Below are positions 48,121 to 63,500 of a stretch of DNA of 64,000 bases, piece by piece. The stretch comes from Cheilinus undulatus (Eukaryota > Chordata > Actinopteri > Labriformes > Labridae). Below the pieces are notes generated by a model, which saw only the letters and a list, made by a program, of their open reading frames with translations, was not told where the DNA came from and did not search any database. The translations under genes were made by a program, and so were the position numbers. Numbering within the stretch: position 1 is the first letter of the stretch; each line of letters begins with the position of its first letter. The stretch lies in NCBI RefSeq assembly GCF_018320785.1, contig NC_054885.1:4414921-4478920 (forward strand), given 5' to 3'.

Positions 48121-50200
48121 TTCTCTTGATTTATTTGATTTTGCTCTTGCAGAATTATTCCAGCCGGCAGTGGGCCATCTAAACATGAAATAAAGCTAAA
48201 GATAACAGGATGAAGCCAGTGGATCTTTTTATGATGGGAATGATCAACAATGCTAGATTGCAATGATTAAAATCTTTATTGTAGAAGGGAATTAATTTAA
48301 ATGTTATTGAATATGCTGGATGCATTGGTCATGTGTGCAGTTAAGGGCTGTACATAAAGTTCTTAGGATGAATTATGGCTTCTTGCTACCCGTTGATCTG
48401 CATAATTTACTTGAGGCTAATTTGAAGGGCGTCAATGGTTTTAGGGATTTCTTGAGTGCATATCCTTCCAGTAGGGCACATGCATCTTGAATTTACTTAG
48501 TGGTATTTTGGTTTGTACTGGAACTTAAACCACAGATCAGATTCCCTACCCAATGTACAACGGACTGTTACTACCACCCCAGTATGACACTTCAACTTCT
48601 GCTTTATCAAAATACAACTAAAGGGAAATTATGAATTATTGATGGATGGAATGTATCTAGTGCATTAGAATAATGCTTAACAGTTCTAAAGAAAAGAGGC
48701 ATAAACCCTAGCCAAGTAAGTGAACTATTCACTATGAATTAAAAGAAATTCGTGTGTCAGAACTTGAGAGAACTGGGATCCTCCAGGGAATTTTGCCAGA
48801 TTGCATCGTCAATTCTTTTTTTTTTTTTTTAATGGTGAGCTGCACTGTGAGTAATAAGTGGGCGGAAATTCAAAGAAACTTCCTTTAAAATGGCTGTTAA
48901 ATGAGCAACTAGAAGTCAAACAGTAACGGTGCTATTAACAGTAGAAATTACTAAATACTACACCCTATAGTGCCATTACCACCAAAGGTGGTTCACTGGT
49001 GAATTTTGAGGCCCTTAACAGTTTATCTAAAACCAGTCAAAGTGAATGGACAAAATATTAAGTAGCATCTCGTTTCAGGCAACAGGACTTTAAATCAGAA
49101 CTAAAGCTACCCAGCAGCAATCCACCAATTATTTCCCTGAATGTCTATAGGAATAAACTTACTGTAGTTGAATGGTATGAAGATATTTTAGAGAATTTTG
49201 AGGGCTTGGCCCTTGCTGATGAGTCCTCCCCAGGGACTTTATGGATAATCAAAATCCACATATATGCAATTCTATTCACTCTTGGCCACTAAATGACATA
49301 GAAATATAAATCTTAATCATTCAAAGTGACATCAGATGTATATTTAATGTTGGATGCAACCTTATAAAGATGATATCTTGGAGCACAAAGTCCCAGGTAG
49401 TTACCTACTGTTGCTTAATGCTAAAACCACCTGTAGTAACTGTCACTAATGTATTTACTAAAGGTAAATGCTTCATAGAGAGCCTGAACTATTAATGAGT
49501 GTTAAAGTTGAATGTTCTTTGATCCATATGCTCTAGATCTAGAGGGCTTACCATTGCTGCAGATGTTTTATTATTCTACACAAGTCAAGAGAGGGTTTTT
49601 AACCCTTTCTGTATGTTTTAAATCAAAATAAACCCCAAACATAAAATAAGGTATCTAGATTTTTAATTGATCATTTTTAGCATAAATTAACTGAGGAGAT
49701 AGATTTAGAAGTGAGAGACACACGCAGATATAAATATTCCAATTTCCTGTCAAAACATACTGATTCATACCACTTAAGACTTATTGATTTCACATACAGA
49801 CACTCAAGAAAAGCATTTCTTTCTGGGAAACACAAATGAAGTGAACAAATTCAGCCCAAATATTCATGTATCACTTTTAATAAATACATTTTTTTAACAT
49901 GTTTTACCCCTCAATAAGACAAACGTGATAGTAACATAGTATGTCATCCAGAAAACATCCCTATAATGTTATCAGTAGGAATTCATGTTTTTCTGTCAGC
50001 ATTATTATTGAGCTGTAGAAAGGTCCTATAGAGCATTTTTAACACATTGACAATGTAAACTGGAAAGTCAAAAGCAGAAATATTTTATTGAACATGTGAA
50101 TATATATCATAAAACATACATAAGAGCATATAAGACCAATTTAAAAATTAAAACAAAGGATCCATTCAGTTTGTCAGTAAAAACATTAGCCATTAAATGT
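48121..50200. other. Intergenic, no feature seen
   Basis: Two kilobases of A/T-rich DNA with few open frames and one poly-T run (48820-48832). Nothing recognised. Confidence 0.5.
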
Positions 50201-50602
50201 CACTTTGTCACATTTTGCTCACCTTTTCGCTGCTCTTCGCCCATTTGAAACACTTTCCATCATTTTTTTGCCACCTCATTTGCCAATTTGGGACCTTTTT
50301 TGCCATCTGTAACACATTTTTTGTCACTTCTCACCCATTTCTGCTACTTTTCTCTCCATTTTTGTGACTTTGCACCCAGTTTTTGCCATTGTATGCCTAT
50401 TTTACCCTGGACACCCATTTTTAGCCACATTTTTGCTGCTTTTTGACCTTTTTTTGTCACACCAGCTTTAGCTTATTTTTTATTGACACTTTAACCCATT
50501 TTCACCACTGCTCACCACTTACACTGTAGCTCTTGCAAAAAAGAAAATAAAAGAAATCAACAATTAGGCTCTTTGGTTGACCAGGGTTGAGTAACACTGC
50601 AC
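50200..50602. mobile_element. Decayed satellite-bearing hAT fragment
   Basis: Array words (CACATTTTTTGTCACTTCTC, ACCCATTTCTGCTACTTT) from about 50205 to 50515 are followed by GGGTTGAGTAACACTGCAC (50584-50602), which looks like a mutated GGTTGAGAACCACTG terminus. The left end was not found. Confidence 0.5.
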
Positions 50603-51079
50603 TAGGCTATCTGAACCCCAATATATGACTTTAAATGGGAAATTTCTTGTTTTTCTCTCTTTTATTTTTTTCGAGTGGCCCTAACACGCCATTGTACATG
50701 TAAAACATTTTACTGAAATAAACTACTTTGTTTAATCGTCAACAATCTGTGAAAGGCCAAAAGAATTGTCATTTAACATATTTCATGTTAAATGAAATGC
50801 TTTCGCATATGACCTTCAGAGGCACCGTACTTTCTTCCCCGAGACAGATTATTTGTGCTACATTGGATATATTTATCCCGTTTTCGGGAGAAAAAATACT
50901 CACTGAGGATGCACAGGTTGAAATATTTTTTAATGAATATGATTTATTTTGTTTTATGTGGTTTAAAACGCAGCTAAACTGACTGAACTCTCTGTAGTTG
51001 ACAGTAAAGAGGCGTTCCAGGGCCTGTACATCCCGCGCGTGCAGAACAATCATCTCCCGCACGTTCGCGCTAATGTGTC

Positions 51080-51522
51080 AAGTGGGCGTCACCCTTATGG
51101 TGTTTCTGTTCTGTGATTGGACAATCAGTGTTCTCTTTCCTCCCCGGCTTCCGCTTTCTTTTCACGCGCACGCCCTGCCACTGAATAATGATAATAATGA
51201 TCAAGATGGCTACTACAGAATCCTCCTTGCGGTAGCTAACTACTAATTTAATGGAAGCGCTTAAAACTGCCGATTCTCAAAGTTTAAGTCCCTCGTAGGC
51301 GGCGGGGTCTTTCCTGGGAATATTTCTATATGGATTAAAACGGGCTGAGAGGAGATAAAAGTAATTGTGTTGCCTGCAGCACTCATTCTAAGGAAGCTAG
51401 GCTAGCAGAGAAGCTAGCTAGCTCTACTTGTCGACCGTCTCCAGGTTTCCAGCCCCGCGGCGGCTCACAGGAGAGCGGCGCCCCCAGTTTAGTGTGCCCG
51501 GTCGTCGGACGGAGAGGGTCAG
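51080..51522 (+). promoter_or_regulatory. ubn2: ubn2 promoter and 5' leader
   Basis: An inverted CCAAT box (GATTGG near 51114), a GC-rich CACGCGCACGCCC patch and AAGATGGCTAC, which resembles a YY1 initiator element, at about 51203-51213. There is no TATA box. The transcription start is probably near the YY1-like site, with an uninterrupted leader to the ATG at 51523. Confidence 0.45.
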
Positions 51523-54500
51523 ATGGCAGAGCCGAGGAAAGTGCCGTTCGTCACCCTCTCATCCTTCAACACCTCTCCGCCGACGCAAGAGAGCAACAAG
51601 AAGCGCCGCCGCGAAGATGAGGCCGCCGACATCACTTTTGGGAAAGATGGAGGTGGAAGTGCGGCGGGGGTCGGGTCAGCAGGAGGCGGCGGGGGTCTGT
51701 TTGGAAACAGGAAAGGAAACGATGCAGAGACCGAGGAGAGGAAACCCACAGTCCGCCTCAACCTGACTCTGTCCGAGCCCACTGACAGATCATCGTCCGA
51801 GTTCAACTACGGCGAGCTGGTCCAGCCAAACCCCCAAACTCAGGTCAGAAAGTAAAACACAGACAGGCACCATGATGTGGTCTAGATCCAGAGTCCTGGT
51901 CTGGAACAACAATCACAACTGACTGTTTAGCTGAGTGGCAATGAGAGCTATTTGTTTTGGTGTGTGTTTCTGTAAAGAAACAGCAAACTGTTGTCAAAAG
52001 ACCAGACTTAACTATCTTTATTATGGTTCTAGTAATAATCAAACCAGTTTGACACCACATCATTAGAAACAAAAGCCCCAGACACCTCATGTTGGGTAAT
52101 TTTTCGTCTTGAATCATCAAATATAACAGAGAAACTCCAACACACTGTTTAAATTGTACAAAACTTTGTATGGAGGTTTCCGAAAGAAAGAAGGAGGACT
52201 GTGTAAACTGCACAACATTGGCAATATTTGGAAAATATGCTGCTAGATTAAGCCACTCTCCATTGTTGGCAATGTGTTTGTGCAGTTTAGACTGTGCAGT
52301 TTCACTGCAATTTTTGATGATCAGAAACAAGAAATAGCCCAGTATTGTGTGTGTATGACTATGCATGCACTAGTGCTGCACAATATGATAATGTGTGATT
52401 GCAATTATACTGGACAATATTGCCATTATGATACAATATATAAATGGTATCACCAGTCTGCTTGTTTGGTTATCTAGGAAAATGCTGAGAATTATGATAG
52501 TTCAGAATAGGGGTGCACTGATTGCAATTTTCTGGTTGATCACTGATCTTTAAAAAGCCTGACCTGCCGACTCCGATTTTTGCCGATACCGACTTTTTTT
52601 TATAACTGACAGCATACACCTTCAATGTTCCGATCTTATTTTATTGAAAACCACTGAACAATACCTGTGAAACAATACAAACGTGTTGTTTTAACTGCAC
52701 ATGAGGTAGTTCTCTCAAATATAAATGAAACTTTCAGAGCATTGCTGTCCAAACTACTCAATTATGTCAGTTCCGATCACCAATCCCCCAAAATTAAGGA
52801 AATAAGCACCGATCGATTGATCGGCGCACCCCTAGTTTAGAAGTGTGTATTTTTCAAAGCATACAAATTTGAAGTAGCATAGAAAATACAGAAGTAAAAG
52901 TGTTTCCCTTTTGGAAAATAAAGATACTTCTACAAAGTGCCACAGTGGCACTATTGTAAACTTAAAGGCCTTTCAGCAGGCATTTTTGTAAACTTTTCAA
53001 GCACGGATTAATGCATACATAACTGCAGGTTTGTATGCAAATATGTAATTGCACTGCATAGTTTTGAAATCCGATGTCTTGCATCCGTAGTGTGTACTGA
53101 TACCACTTTTTAGTACTTACATTTGGATTCACTAATATTGAGTACAGATATCAAGTTTTGATAATACCTCCTCTGTTTTTGATTTTGAAAATTTGTTTTA
53201 TTTCATAAGCTGATCGTCACACCTCATAGACAATGTAACATTGTCTGGTTTCTTGTCTGCTCTTCCTTATTTACATAAAAAATCACGGAACTGCTGACAT
53301 GACGTCAGCTTTGCCTATCTGCTCAAATAATAAGAGGCTAAAATCATACTGCAAGTGATATCAAGCCCTGATGCTGGTGTGGGCCTAGTCGGGACCAGTA
53401 CGACCTCTAATGTTGTTGCTGTGGTATCACACAGGTATTGATTATTTTATTTTTACTATTAATAAATGCTCTTAACTTGAAAAGATCATAACTCCCCGTG
53501 TAGACCAAATAGTAGGCATACTCCTAATAGTCTTACTAATGGGAAAAATGTATTTTTCCGCATCAACATATCAAAATGTTCTCATCTTGTACTCCCTTTG
53601 GAAATATATATGACAACATCTTAAAAACTCTGTGCCTGCCACTGAACAGAAAGGGCTGAACCTGGCTTCACCTCTGGAGTCATATGAAAATGTTTGGTCC
53701 AAATAGTTCCACTTTTCAAAGAGTGTTAGTTATTATTTTTATTCAGGATGCACAGTGTTAGTGGCATAATATCGGTATGAACATAGGACCATTTCTGCTG
53801 ATATTTACCGTCAAAATATTGGCTTCACGTATTATATATTGACCTAAAATATCAAATAAACTTTCAGATATAGGGGGTTTCTTTCTGCATCAGACACTCA
53901 TGGAGTACTCAGTACTCAAGTACTCAGACTTGGGTATTTACTTATACTGAACACTGACAACAATACTTGATGGTACCTTTACAGTTCTTAATATTATTTT
54001 GAAAGCTTGTTTATTTCCATTGGGTGTTTAGCTCTGCTCCTCTTGACAGTTCATGAGTGCAGAGTTTGTAGTCTGCTCTATTTTTATTATCCTTATGTTA
54101 AAATATCACCAATTTCAATTTTCCCTACGGGCCCAAACACTGAGAGGCAGGCATGATGATGGAAAATGATACCGAGTACTTTAACTGTAGTGTTTTATGA
54201 GTACGGGTACTTGGGCTACCAAACGATCAGCTGATAAGCAAGCACCTGGCAGCTGCTGCAAGGAAAACTTCCTGTAATATGTAAAAACTTTGAACAGATC
54301 CTGATGAACATCTCCTGCAAACAAATAGAAACCATTCAAAGAGAAGCATTTCAGTGTCAAACAGAACAGTGATCATAAAATCCTATGACTATAGATCTGA
54401 ATCCATTATCTAACAACATTTAAATGTTAAGGAGAAATCATTTGGACCAAACAAACTTTCTTTCAAAAAAGAAATTGACTTAAATTTAAGTTCCTTTGTC

Positions 54501-57500
54501 AAAGAAGGAGTGGGATATTAAGTTTTCCCCCACTGACTCTAGTTACAGACATCTCTCACATTTGTGGTCATACAGATATTTTGAATATGTATGCTCCCAC
54601 TGATAAGTCGGGGCCAGCCCAAGAAGAAATTTATCTTTAAGATTCAGTAATGTGAAAGTCTGCAGGCATACAAAGATTGCTGCTAAGCAGCATAAAAAGA
54701 ACAAGAAAGTGAAAGAGGCAGCTTTAAACCTGAAGCACAGCAGTGAACAGCATTTCTGTATCCAGAGATTTCAAGGATTAGTCAGACACTGCATACACAA
54801 GAAATTCAAGTATTTCCTCAGTTAAAGAAACAAAATGGAAATAAGCCACATTATTGGCACTCAAGTGAAGATTAGAATAACTTAAATGTACTCATTTTTT
54901 ATGATAAATGATCCTCTGGTGTGAGACCTGAAAACAAGAAAAAAAATTACATGACCTGTGTCTCATTTCATGGTAAATGCTGCAATTTTGCTTCATATAA
55001 TAATAATAATAATAATAACTTAATTTGTATAGCACTTTTAAAAATATGGGTTTACAAAGTGCTTTGACATGTGTAGAAGCAAACAGAAAAGCAGCAACAA
55101 AACTTAAATAAAGGACAAAGAAGACAGAACAAATGACACCTGACAACATCAGCAGAATCCAAAACAGTTAGAGAACTAACCAAAATATGAACGAGATAAT
55201 AATCCATCACTATCAAAATATATCAAAACCCAGACGTCATGTGATGCCATGCAAACTAAGACATCACAGACGTCAATCAGAGTGCAGACATCATGTGATA
55301 CTACACAACAAAGACATCATGGACATCGTCAGGATGCAGACAAGACACAGACTAAGTACCATAAAAACAAGTGAACCAAGTTGGAACCCAGGCAGTGCAG
55401 GAACCCAGCTACACAGGCTGAGACTGAGAGGACTAACATTTAAGATGCGAGAAGCTAAAAGAGAAACAAGAGCTAAACATTAAAAGTCAGTGAAATGTAG
55501 ATAAAGAGGGCAGAAATAGATAACTAAAGCAGCAGAAAACAAGCTCTAAAACGGCAAAAGCAGTTAAATTGACAAATATAATTGCAAAGGTAAATAAAAG
55601 GGAAATGATAAAGAGATAAAAGCGATAAAGCTAGGAAGACAGTAGCGATTAAAAAACAGCCAAGAGGCAAGGAGTTAAAATGAGGTTGACAGGGAGTAGA
55701 GGTGACAGTCCCTTCTGTCTTATACTATACTACTTTTTTAGTCATCTGTGTGAATTTCTGTGAGTTTTAAAAGTGAAATGAGAAATTTAGGAGCAGTAGT
55801 GGACATATTTTACATCTCTGTGGCTGCAGGGAAATGCTGACGTGGCCTTAACCAACGTGTGTTGAAAGGGGTAATAAAGCACGAGATTAATCATGATATT
55901 TCTGCACTAATTGTGGACCTTAATTAATCACAATTAACTCAATTAATTGTGACAGCCCTGCTTAATACCTATATATTATTATTAAGTCAATCATGTCCTT
56001 ATTTCCCTGACTTTTAGGCACGTAAATATGCAGTTAAAGTTTGATACACCGCAGCTTTGGCTATTGAGTTTCTCTGTTTCAATTGCATATAGGATATCAA
56101 CTTTATTCTGTTTGAAAGTTGTATTTATTAACTAGGGATGCACGTTATTATCGGCCTGATATCGGTATTGGCAGATTTCAAAATTTCTGCCGATATTCTA
56201 TCCAATATTTTGGCTGTGAATATAAAAGTTAGTGGAGTTTTATGCTGGACCAACAGACCTGTGTAAGTTGAGATCCTTTTCTTCCTTAATCCTCATTCTT
56301 TAAACTTTAAAGTGTGTTTTAAGACAAAAAGTTTTTCTTTTGTCACCCTCAACCCTTGAATTGTGACTGAATTTTTAGTTATGTAAAACATATTTAGATA
56401 TTTGTATCAGCTAAATTAATCTGTAAAAATCTGCATATCCGATATCGGTGAAAATCCAGTATCGTGCATCCCTATTAGAAACCTGAGGTTGCATTTAAAG
56501 TGCTGCCGTTTCTCTGAATGTGCCCCCTAATGTGAAGCAGATTTTATCTTCTGTTAAATGACCTTTTAGCTAAAGAAGACATCAAGCTGTAGGAGATTTA
56601 GAATATGCACACTCACTCCTCTCTTATCTCGTCCCTGTCTTTAAGGTAAAGCATGCAGGTTCAACTCTCCCTAAAGGACTTGCTCCTCCTCTGGACCCCA
56701 ACGACCCGTTTGCTGATGACGACAGGGAGAGACGGGAGGTTGAAGAGCTGGCCCGCAAGTTTGAAAACAAATATGTAAGTAAGACGGACTCAGCATCAGT
56801 GTTTAGTGTTTATTCTAGCCTGAAAATGACTGCTTTCCTGCTGCCTGTGCTCCATTTCAAGCTCAGATACAAATCCTGAATACCCTAATTGTTATTTTGT
56901 GACTGAATATTCTCTGAAACACTGTGAGGGAAGCATGCCAGCTCTTCTGTTTGATGGGAAAATATTTTTACAGCTGTGTACTTGTTGTGCATGCAGAAGG
57001 ATGTGTTTTAATTCTGTTTCTTTCCTGTTCTTTAAGGGTGGCTGCACTAAGAAGAAGAAAAAGGACAGGATGCAGGATCTCATTGACATCGGCTATGGCT
57101 ACGATGAAACCGACCCGTTTATTGACAATTCAGAGGCTGTGAGTTCATGTTTTTCCACCCTGTACACATTATTATTCATGTCGTACAACTCTTAAAACCA
57201 GCCAGTCTTTAATTTGAGTGAATAAAAGTGAAAGACTTAGCAGTGAGAGCTGCATAGAAAGTAGGATCCTGCTGGTCAAATCCTGTGGGAGCATGCTGCT
57301 GAGACATCACTGCGCACTTTCAAAATAAATCCCTGCTGGGTCTGGATGGTTGCAGATTGTTTATTACTAGTGCTTACAGCTTAGTATTCTTCTGTTGTTT
57401 TTTAAGCAGTGGTTGGCACTTTTGCAAAAGCAGCAAACATATCAATGATTAATTGTGTATTCTGTCCATCAGTATGACGAGCTGGTGCCGGCGTCTCTCA

Positions 57501-60500
57501 CCACAAAACACGGCGGCTTCTACATCAACACTGGAACTCTGCAGTTCAGAGCAGCATCAGACTCTGAGGGAGAAAACACGAGCACAGCAGATAATCACTT
57601 CAAGGTAGGGTCCTTCTCTTTACACAGACACACAGTGAAGTAAACATTATATAACAACAAGAATACAAGATTATTAAGTGCTGTTATTGTTTTTGACCGT
57701 TTTATCTCTCGTGTCTGCAGAAGATGAAAGATGGTGAGGAGCGGGTGATTAAAAAACGGCGGAAAAAGCAAGATGGTGGAATCCTGGAGGACAAGAAACC
57801 AAGAAAGAATAAAGTACCAAAGAGCGGGTGAGTCTCAGTGGAAGTTTATGCAACACCAAGACGAACAAAAAACAGGTAGACATTAAAGATGCACAAGCGG
57901 GATCAAGATAACCTTGAGGGCTTGTAGGAAAACCACCTGACATTGAGGTAAGAAGCATCTGATCGCTGATTTACACACAGATTCAGACCCTCCAAGTCCA
58001 AACAAGAGAAAGGAGTAAACAGCAGCCTCCACACGCTGCAGTACCTCATTTAAATACTGTTGTATGCTTTTAAGAGTGCAGAAAGATAAAAAGGAGGGGA
58101 GGGAATGTGAAATGAAGCAGAGCAGCTGCTCCAAATGACTGGGTTTTCATCCCAGGCTTGTAGGTGTTTTCTGCTATCCTGGGCACAGAATATTCTTGTT
58201 TTTACAAGACTGTGTGTGAAGTAATTAAAAAGTAATCCTGTTCATTTATTGGTCCATTCATCAGGATCAAAACTTGACAATATTAAAAATGCCCCTGCTC
58301 TGCTCCATGCATACACCACACAGGCTGTGTTTACATGTAGCATTAACAATGTGTTTTGTGCATTCAGACACCAAGACTCACTTTAGTGCATGCATCCGTA
58401 CTCTACAATAACAGTATGTCGAGATCCGTGTTACTCAACCCACATCTAAGTGGTAAAAAGTGTTAAAGCAGCAATAAAAATAAGTTAAAGAGGGTGAAAA
58501 AGAAAAAATCGCAAATGAGGGCTTTGGATATACACAGATAGAAAATAAAGGTTGAGAATTAAGTCAGACAACTGTAGAAGTGTGGGAAACAAACTGATTA
58601 ATGACTTGCTGTGGACATTTTTTGAGGTCAAAATTTCCCTTTTTTTTAAGGTTTTCTGGGGGAATGATATTTCAAATTAAGACATAAAAGAGCCACAGAT
58701 CATCACAAAAGAGCCACATGTTAATTAACACTTGTCTAGATAAAAGCATCCCAGAAATAAAACTGTTTTCAGTGCACATTCAGGTGCGTACTCACAAAGC
58801 GTTAAGGATTATAACTTGATATCTAAAGGCCTAAAAACGAGTATAAATCCCAGTCAATGCAGTGCTTAAACAGGGTGGCAGACTTTAACATCACATATAT
58901 CTTAAGCCTCATTCAGACTCACCTGCATCTCCTACCTTAAAGCTCATTAGACTCATGTAGATCTTTATTTCTGCACCAATTCAGATTCAGTGTATGTGTA
59001 AAGGTATTTTCCAGCAGCACTGTCACATAGATCCTGATATCCTTCCTTGTTCTCAGTGCATCTTTTAACGTCTTTCTGCTCATTGCCTCGTTTGTTCCTG
59101 CAGTGTCACAGCCCTGAATGTTCACCGACCAGAGAAGAAGAAGAAGAAGAAGCTGCTGAAGGACTCTCTGCACCTCGCCAACATGCTGCGGCGCTTCACC
59201 CGAGAGAAGGAGGAGATGAGAAAGAAGAACATGGGAGCAGCCGGTCTGCAACGACCCAACGCCAAAGTGCCCAACGCCAACAGTGCTCTCCTCAACGCCC
59301 ACACCAAGGCTGCGGGCGGCAATGACTGCAACATAACCGACCTGACCCCCGACCCAGCTGTGATGTCGCTGCTGGGCTCGGCCAATAACGACATACTGCA
59401 GGACATGATGGGCGACCTGGACTTTGGGATGCTGGACTCCCCCCAGCCGTCCAGTCCGGTGCAGGGAGAGAACGGCTCCTTCGGGATGGGACACAAAGCG
59501 GGCGGGAGCAGAGTGTCACAGGGCAACACAATGACGCCTCCTCCGCTGCCCAGCGGTCTGCCAGGACCGCTCCTGAAACGCATCGAAGACCTGAGAGCGG
59601 TACGAACATCTTTATCACCCTCAGTCTCATTTGATTTTAATGCTGGGATTAAGGATTAGACGCAGAGAAGGGTTATCACTCTGACAAAATTTTAAACTTC
59701 GGTTTATTCTACTGAAAATCAAACTTTATCAATGCATGTCCTGATACCATGGCAACAAAATAGAAGTCTCAGGCACACAACAATTGGCATTTTCCTAAAG
59801 TCCTGCAGACTGCCATCTTGAAATAAAAGATAATAAGGTTTTAAAGCATTTTGTATCAAAGAGCATCACATTTTGACAACCTGTCTTGCAGTTTTAGTTA
59901 ATCAGCTCATTATTTCCTTTTTGCCCCCCTGAGATCTCATGCCCCCCTGTGGGGCTCCTGGACTCCAGGTTGGGAACCAAGGCTGTAGAATAACAAAAAA
60001 TGAACTATTAAGATAGAGATTTTCCAAGTTCTTTAAACTTTGAGTGCTCCGTTTGTCTAGTTTGTAACAGAAATCTGGACAAGACTGCCTAAGCATCAAC
60101 TTTCTAACATTTTCTGTCCACACAGGCGTCCCGTCTGTTTGACGAAGAGGGCAGGAAGAAATTCTTCACTTTGGACATGAACAACATCCTCCTGGAGTGA
60201 GTACAGCTTACATTTACATTTTTAAGACGGTGTAAGGAGGAAATGTAAATCTATGTTAATGTCTGACGTGTGCGATTCTGCCTGCGTGTTTCTGCGTGCG
60301 TCAGCATCGAGCTGCAGGTCCAGGAGCAGCCTGCGGAGGTGCGCTCAGCCGTCTACACTCATCTGGAGGCCTTCGTGCCCTGCAACAAAGAAGCTCTGCT
60401 CAAACGCCTCAAGAAGCTCAGTCTGAACATACAGGTGTGTGGGAGGGATTTTATTCTCAGACCCGAGGCTGCTTCAGGTATAATCTCTATAAACAGATCC

Positions 60501-63500
60501 CGTGGATGAAAACAGAGTCTGTAGGCGTGCGACATGACTGTTGGTGTCTGAAGAGTTCTCGTTTCCATTCGGAGTCCCGGTAGTGTTTTCCAGCTGCCTT
60601 TTTGCTTGCTCTGCTTGTTTGCAGGGAGAACAGTCTGTGTGGAAAGCAAAAGATGATTTTATCAACTATAATGCAACCCAAGAGCTTTAATTAGGCAATA
60701 ATTAAGCTTTTTATTCATCTCTGTTAAATAAACTGAGATGTGCTTGTCTTCTAATTTTCCACATCCATCAGGATGACCGCCTTCGAACGCCGCTACTCAA
60801 GCTCAAACTGGCCGTGTGCAGCGTGATGCCAGAGCAGATCGCTCGATACAACATGGACTGCATCGCTAAAGTGGCAAAGTAAGGACACTTCTCAAGACAG
60901 CTGGGAGTCTTATTTTGATCACAGGTGATTGGACCCTTTGTGCTTTGATGCAGTATGTTGATGTTTGTGTTCCCAGGCAGCAGTCCGAGGAGGGAGAGAA
61001 AAACGGGTCAGAGGACGACGATGAGGAGAAGCCAGGGAAGAGGGTGATGGGCCCTCGGAAGAAGTTTGTCTGGGATGACAAACTCAGGTCAGTTTCACCA
61101 GAAAAGGGAAGTTCTTCTCTTACGAAAGGGTCTGTAAATTTAGAGAGACCTGATCCACACAAGGACCTGACATGCATCCCGTCAGATGCAAAATGCAAAC
61201 AAAAAAAATAAATGATAAAATGGGAGTAAAAGCTTTAAATCCTTGCCACTGTAACTTTGCTAACTGTTGCTTGCTTCTGCAGAGTTTATATGTAAAATGG
61301 CGAAAGTCTGAGCTTGATAATGTGACTGTTAAGATCCTTCTACCCTCTCTGCATTAACCGAGGATTCACTCTATGCTGTGTTTTCCTCTCAGGGCGTTGT
61401 TGTGTAACCTGGTGCGGGTGAAGCTGGGCTGTTATGAGCTGGAGGGCAAGAACTCGCTCTCTCTCGAGGACTACCTCAAAGCCTTCATGGAGACTGAAGT
61501 CAAACCTCTGTGGCCTAAAGGCTGGATGCAGGCCAGGTGCGTTTTTCTGCCAAGACGACTAGTCTGCGGTGTTGTATGACAGACTGCAGCCTACTGAATG
61601 TTTACTGGCTGAACAAGGAGTAAAATCCCTCAGCATTAATATGTCTTATGTTTACAGGATGCTGTTCAAGGAGAGTATCATGGCTCACGGTCACATCACA
61701 GGCTACACGTGAGTCTAAGGACCCTGTCCTTCTTACTGACTGTCTGATGGTTTGGCTTTCTCTCACTTTTGTGTTTTTTTCTGCAGAGCAAAGAAAAAGA
61801 TCGTTCCTACTCCTAAGACCCCAAAGCCAAAGGTTAGTCCTGATTCTGTGTCAACTTTAATACTTTACTTTTTTGTCTCAAATGACAGTCCTCCATAATT
61901 CCAGCCATTTAGAACAGTGGTTCCAGACCTAGAGGGGGTCTGGGCCCCCCTAGAGGGTGGCGTCAAAGATTTCAGGGGGGTGCAGAACTCTGACTATGTC
62001 AAAATGAGTAGAGATGCACCATATTGGATTCTTGCCGATATTTGATATGCCGATATTTACAGATTCATTTTAGCCGCTATCGATATTTAAGTATGCTTTT
62101 CGGACAAAACATTCAGTCCTATTGGACACTTTTAAGATTTAAGGATGACCAAGGAAACACTTCAATCCTTAAAAAACACTTTAAAGTCAAAGAATGAGGA
62201 TGAATAAAGAGAGAGACCTCAGCTGACATAGGTCTTTTGGTTCAGACTAAAACAGCTGATATATGCTGAAATACACAGGCAAAATGTTGGATGTAAATAT
62301 TTGCAGGAAATTTTATATCTGCTGATATCGATACCAGACCAATAATATTGTCCATCCCTAAAAATTAGTTGTATATATATCTTTTAAATAAAGAAAATAG
62401 GTCATGATAACAAACACAATGTACAAAGGTGTATAATGGCCACCTTAAAAGCTAAAAAATGTAGAGGATCTGTTTATTTTTTAGTAAATAAAAAGAAAAT
62501 TAAAAAATTATAACGTTGGACATTAACAAGAAAACTAACTCTGAAATTCTGAGATTTAAATAATGTACTTTTAACAAAAAAAACTTGAAATTTCCAGGTT
62601 CATAAAGTCTTAAATTTTGACATTAGAAACTCAAAAATTGTAAGTTTTCAAAATCATAGATTAAGAATGTTGTCAAAGGAAGGATTTTAAACAAACCTAA
62701 ATGAAAACAGTGGTTGGACTTTTGATTTTATAACATAAAAAATTTAAAGTATTGTTTAATTTTCATTTTTTTTGTTTAGGCTATTAAAGTAAAACAATTC
62801 TAGTTTTGTTTTTTTTTTCATATATTAACAACTTAAATTTAGTATGTAAACAAACTTGCGCATAACTGTCACCAATATAACGGGTTACAAATTGAGATTT
62901 AGAGGGAGTGTGTATTAAGAAATGACCTTATATTTAGTGTCAACTTTTATGGATATACCTTGTGTCAGCAGACAGCATGATGTAGATTAAGGAGTATTTC
63001 CATGTTGATGCGCCAGCGTAGTCCTTACAGTAGAGTTGTTTTGTTGAGTCGTGTCACATGTGATTCAGACAGGAAAAAGTGCGCCATTTAAAAGTTGAAA
63101 TACACGGTAAACAGCCATATTTGAAAGGGAAGCTGGTGATTATTTGAGTAGTTAAGGTCCGCAGGGTCTGTCAGCATTGTTTATGAGCTGCTTTTGCATC
63201 TATGCACCACAATGCATTGTGAAAAGGATTTTTTGTTATAAATAGATAAATAAATAAACAAGTTCAAAGTGAATTATTCCACTAAAAAGCTGCATTATGC
63301 TCAGAGTGCTAAGGTAGTTTGGCTCTAAACGTGTCATTAGTGATAGTTCTAAATTTGTATTTTGTTCTCTGTGTTCCCAGGAGGCTGTGTGGGTTCAGCG
63401 GTCCACACCTTCAGCAGGTGCCACCCCCTCCCCCGCAGCTCAGGTTGCCAAGCGACCGCCCCAGTCGCCGGCTGAGCCCATATGTCTGGATTCCCTCGAC

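Noticed and set aside
50769-51062. 97-residue minus-strand open frame upstream of ubn2, considered as a divergent gene
   Set aside because: No recognisable domain, no splice sites of note and A/T-rich codons. The promoter region alone does not justify a gene call.
51389-51425. GCTAGCTAGC-type short repeat in the ubn2 leader
   Set aside because: It is too short and simple to call a regulatory element from sequence alone.
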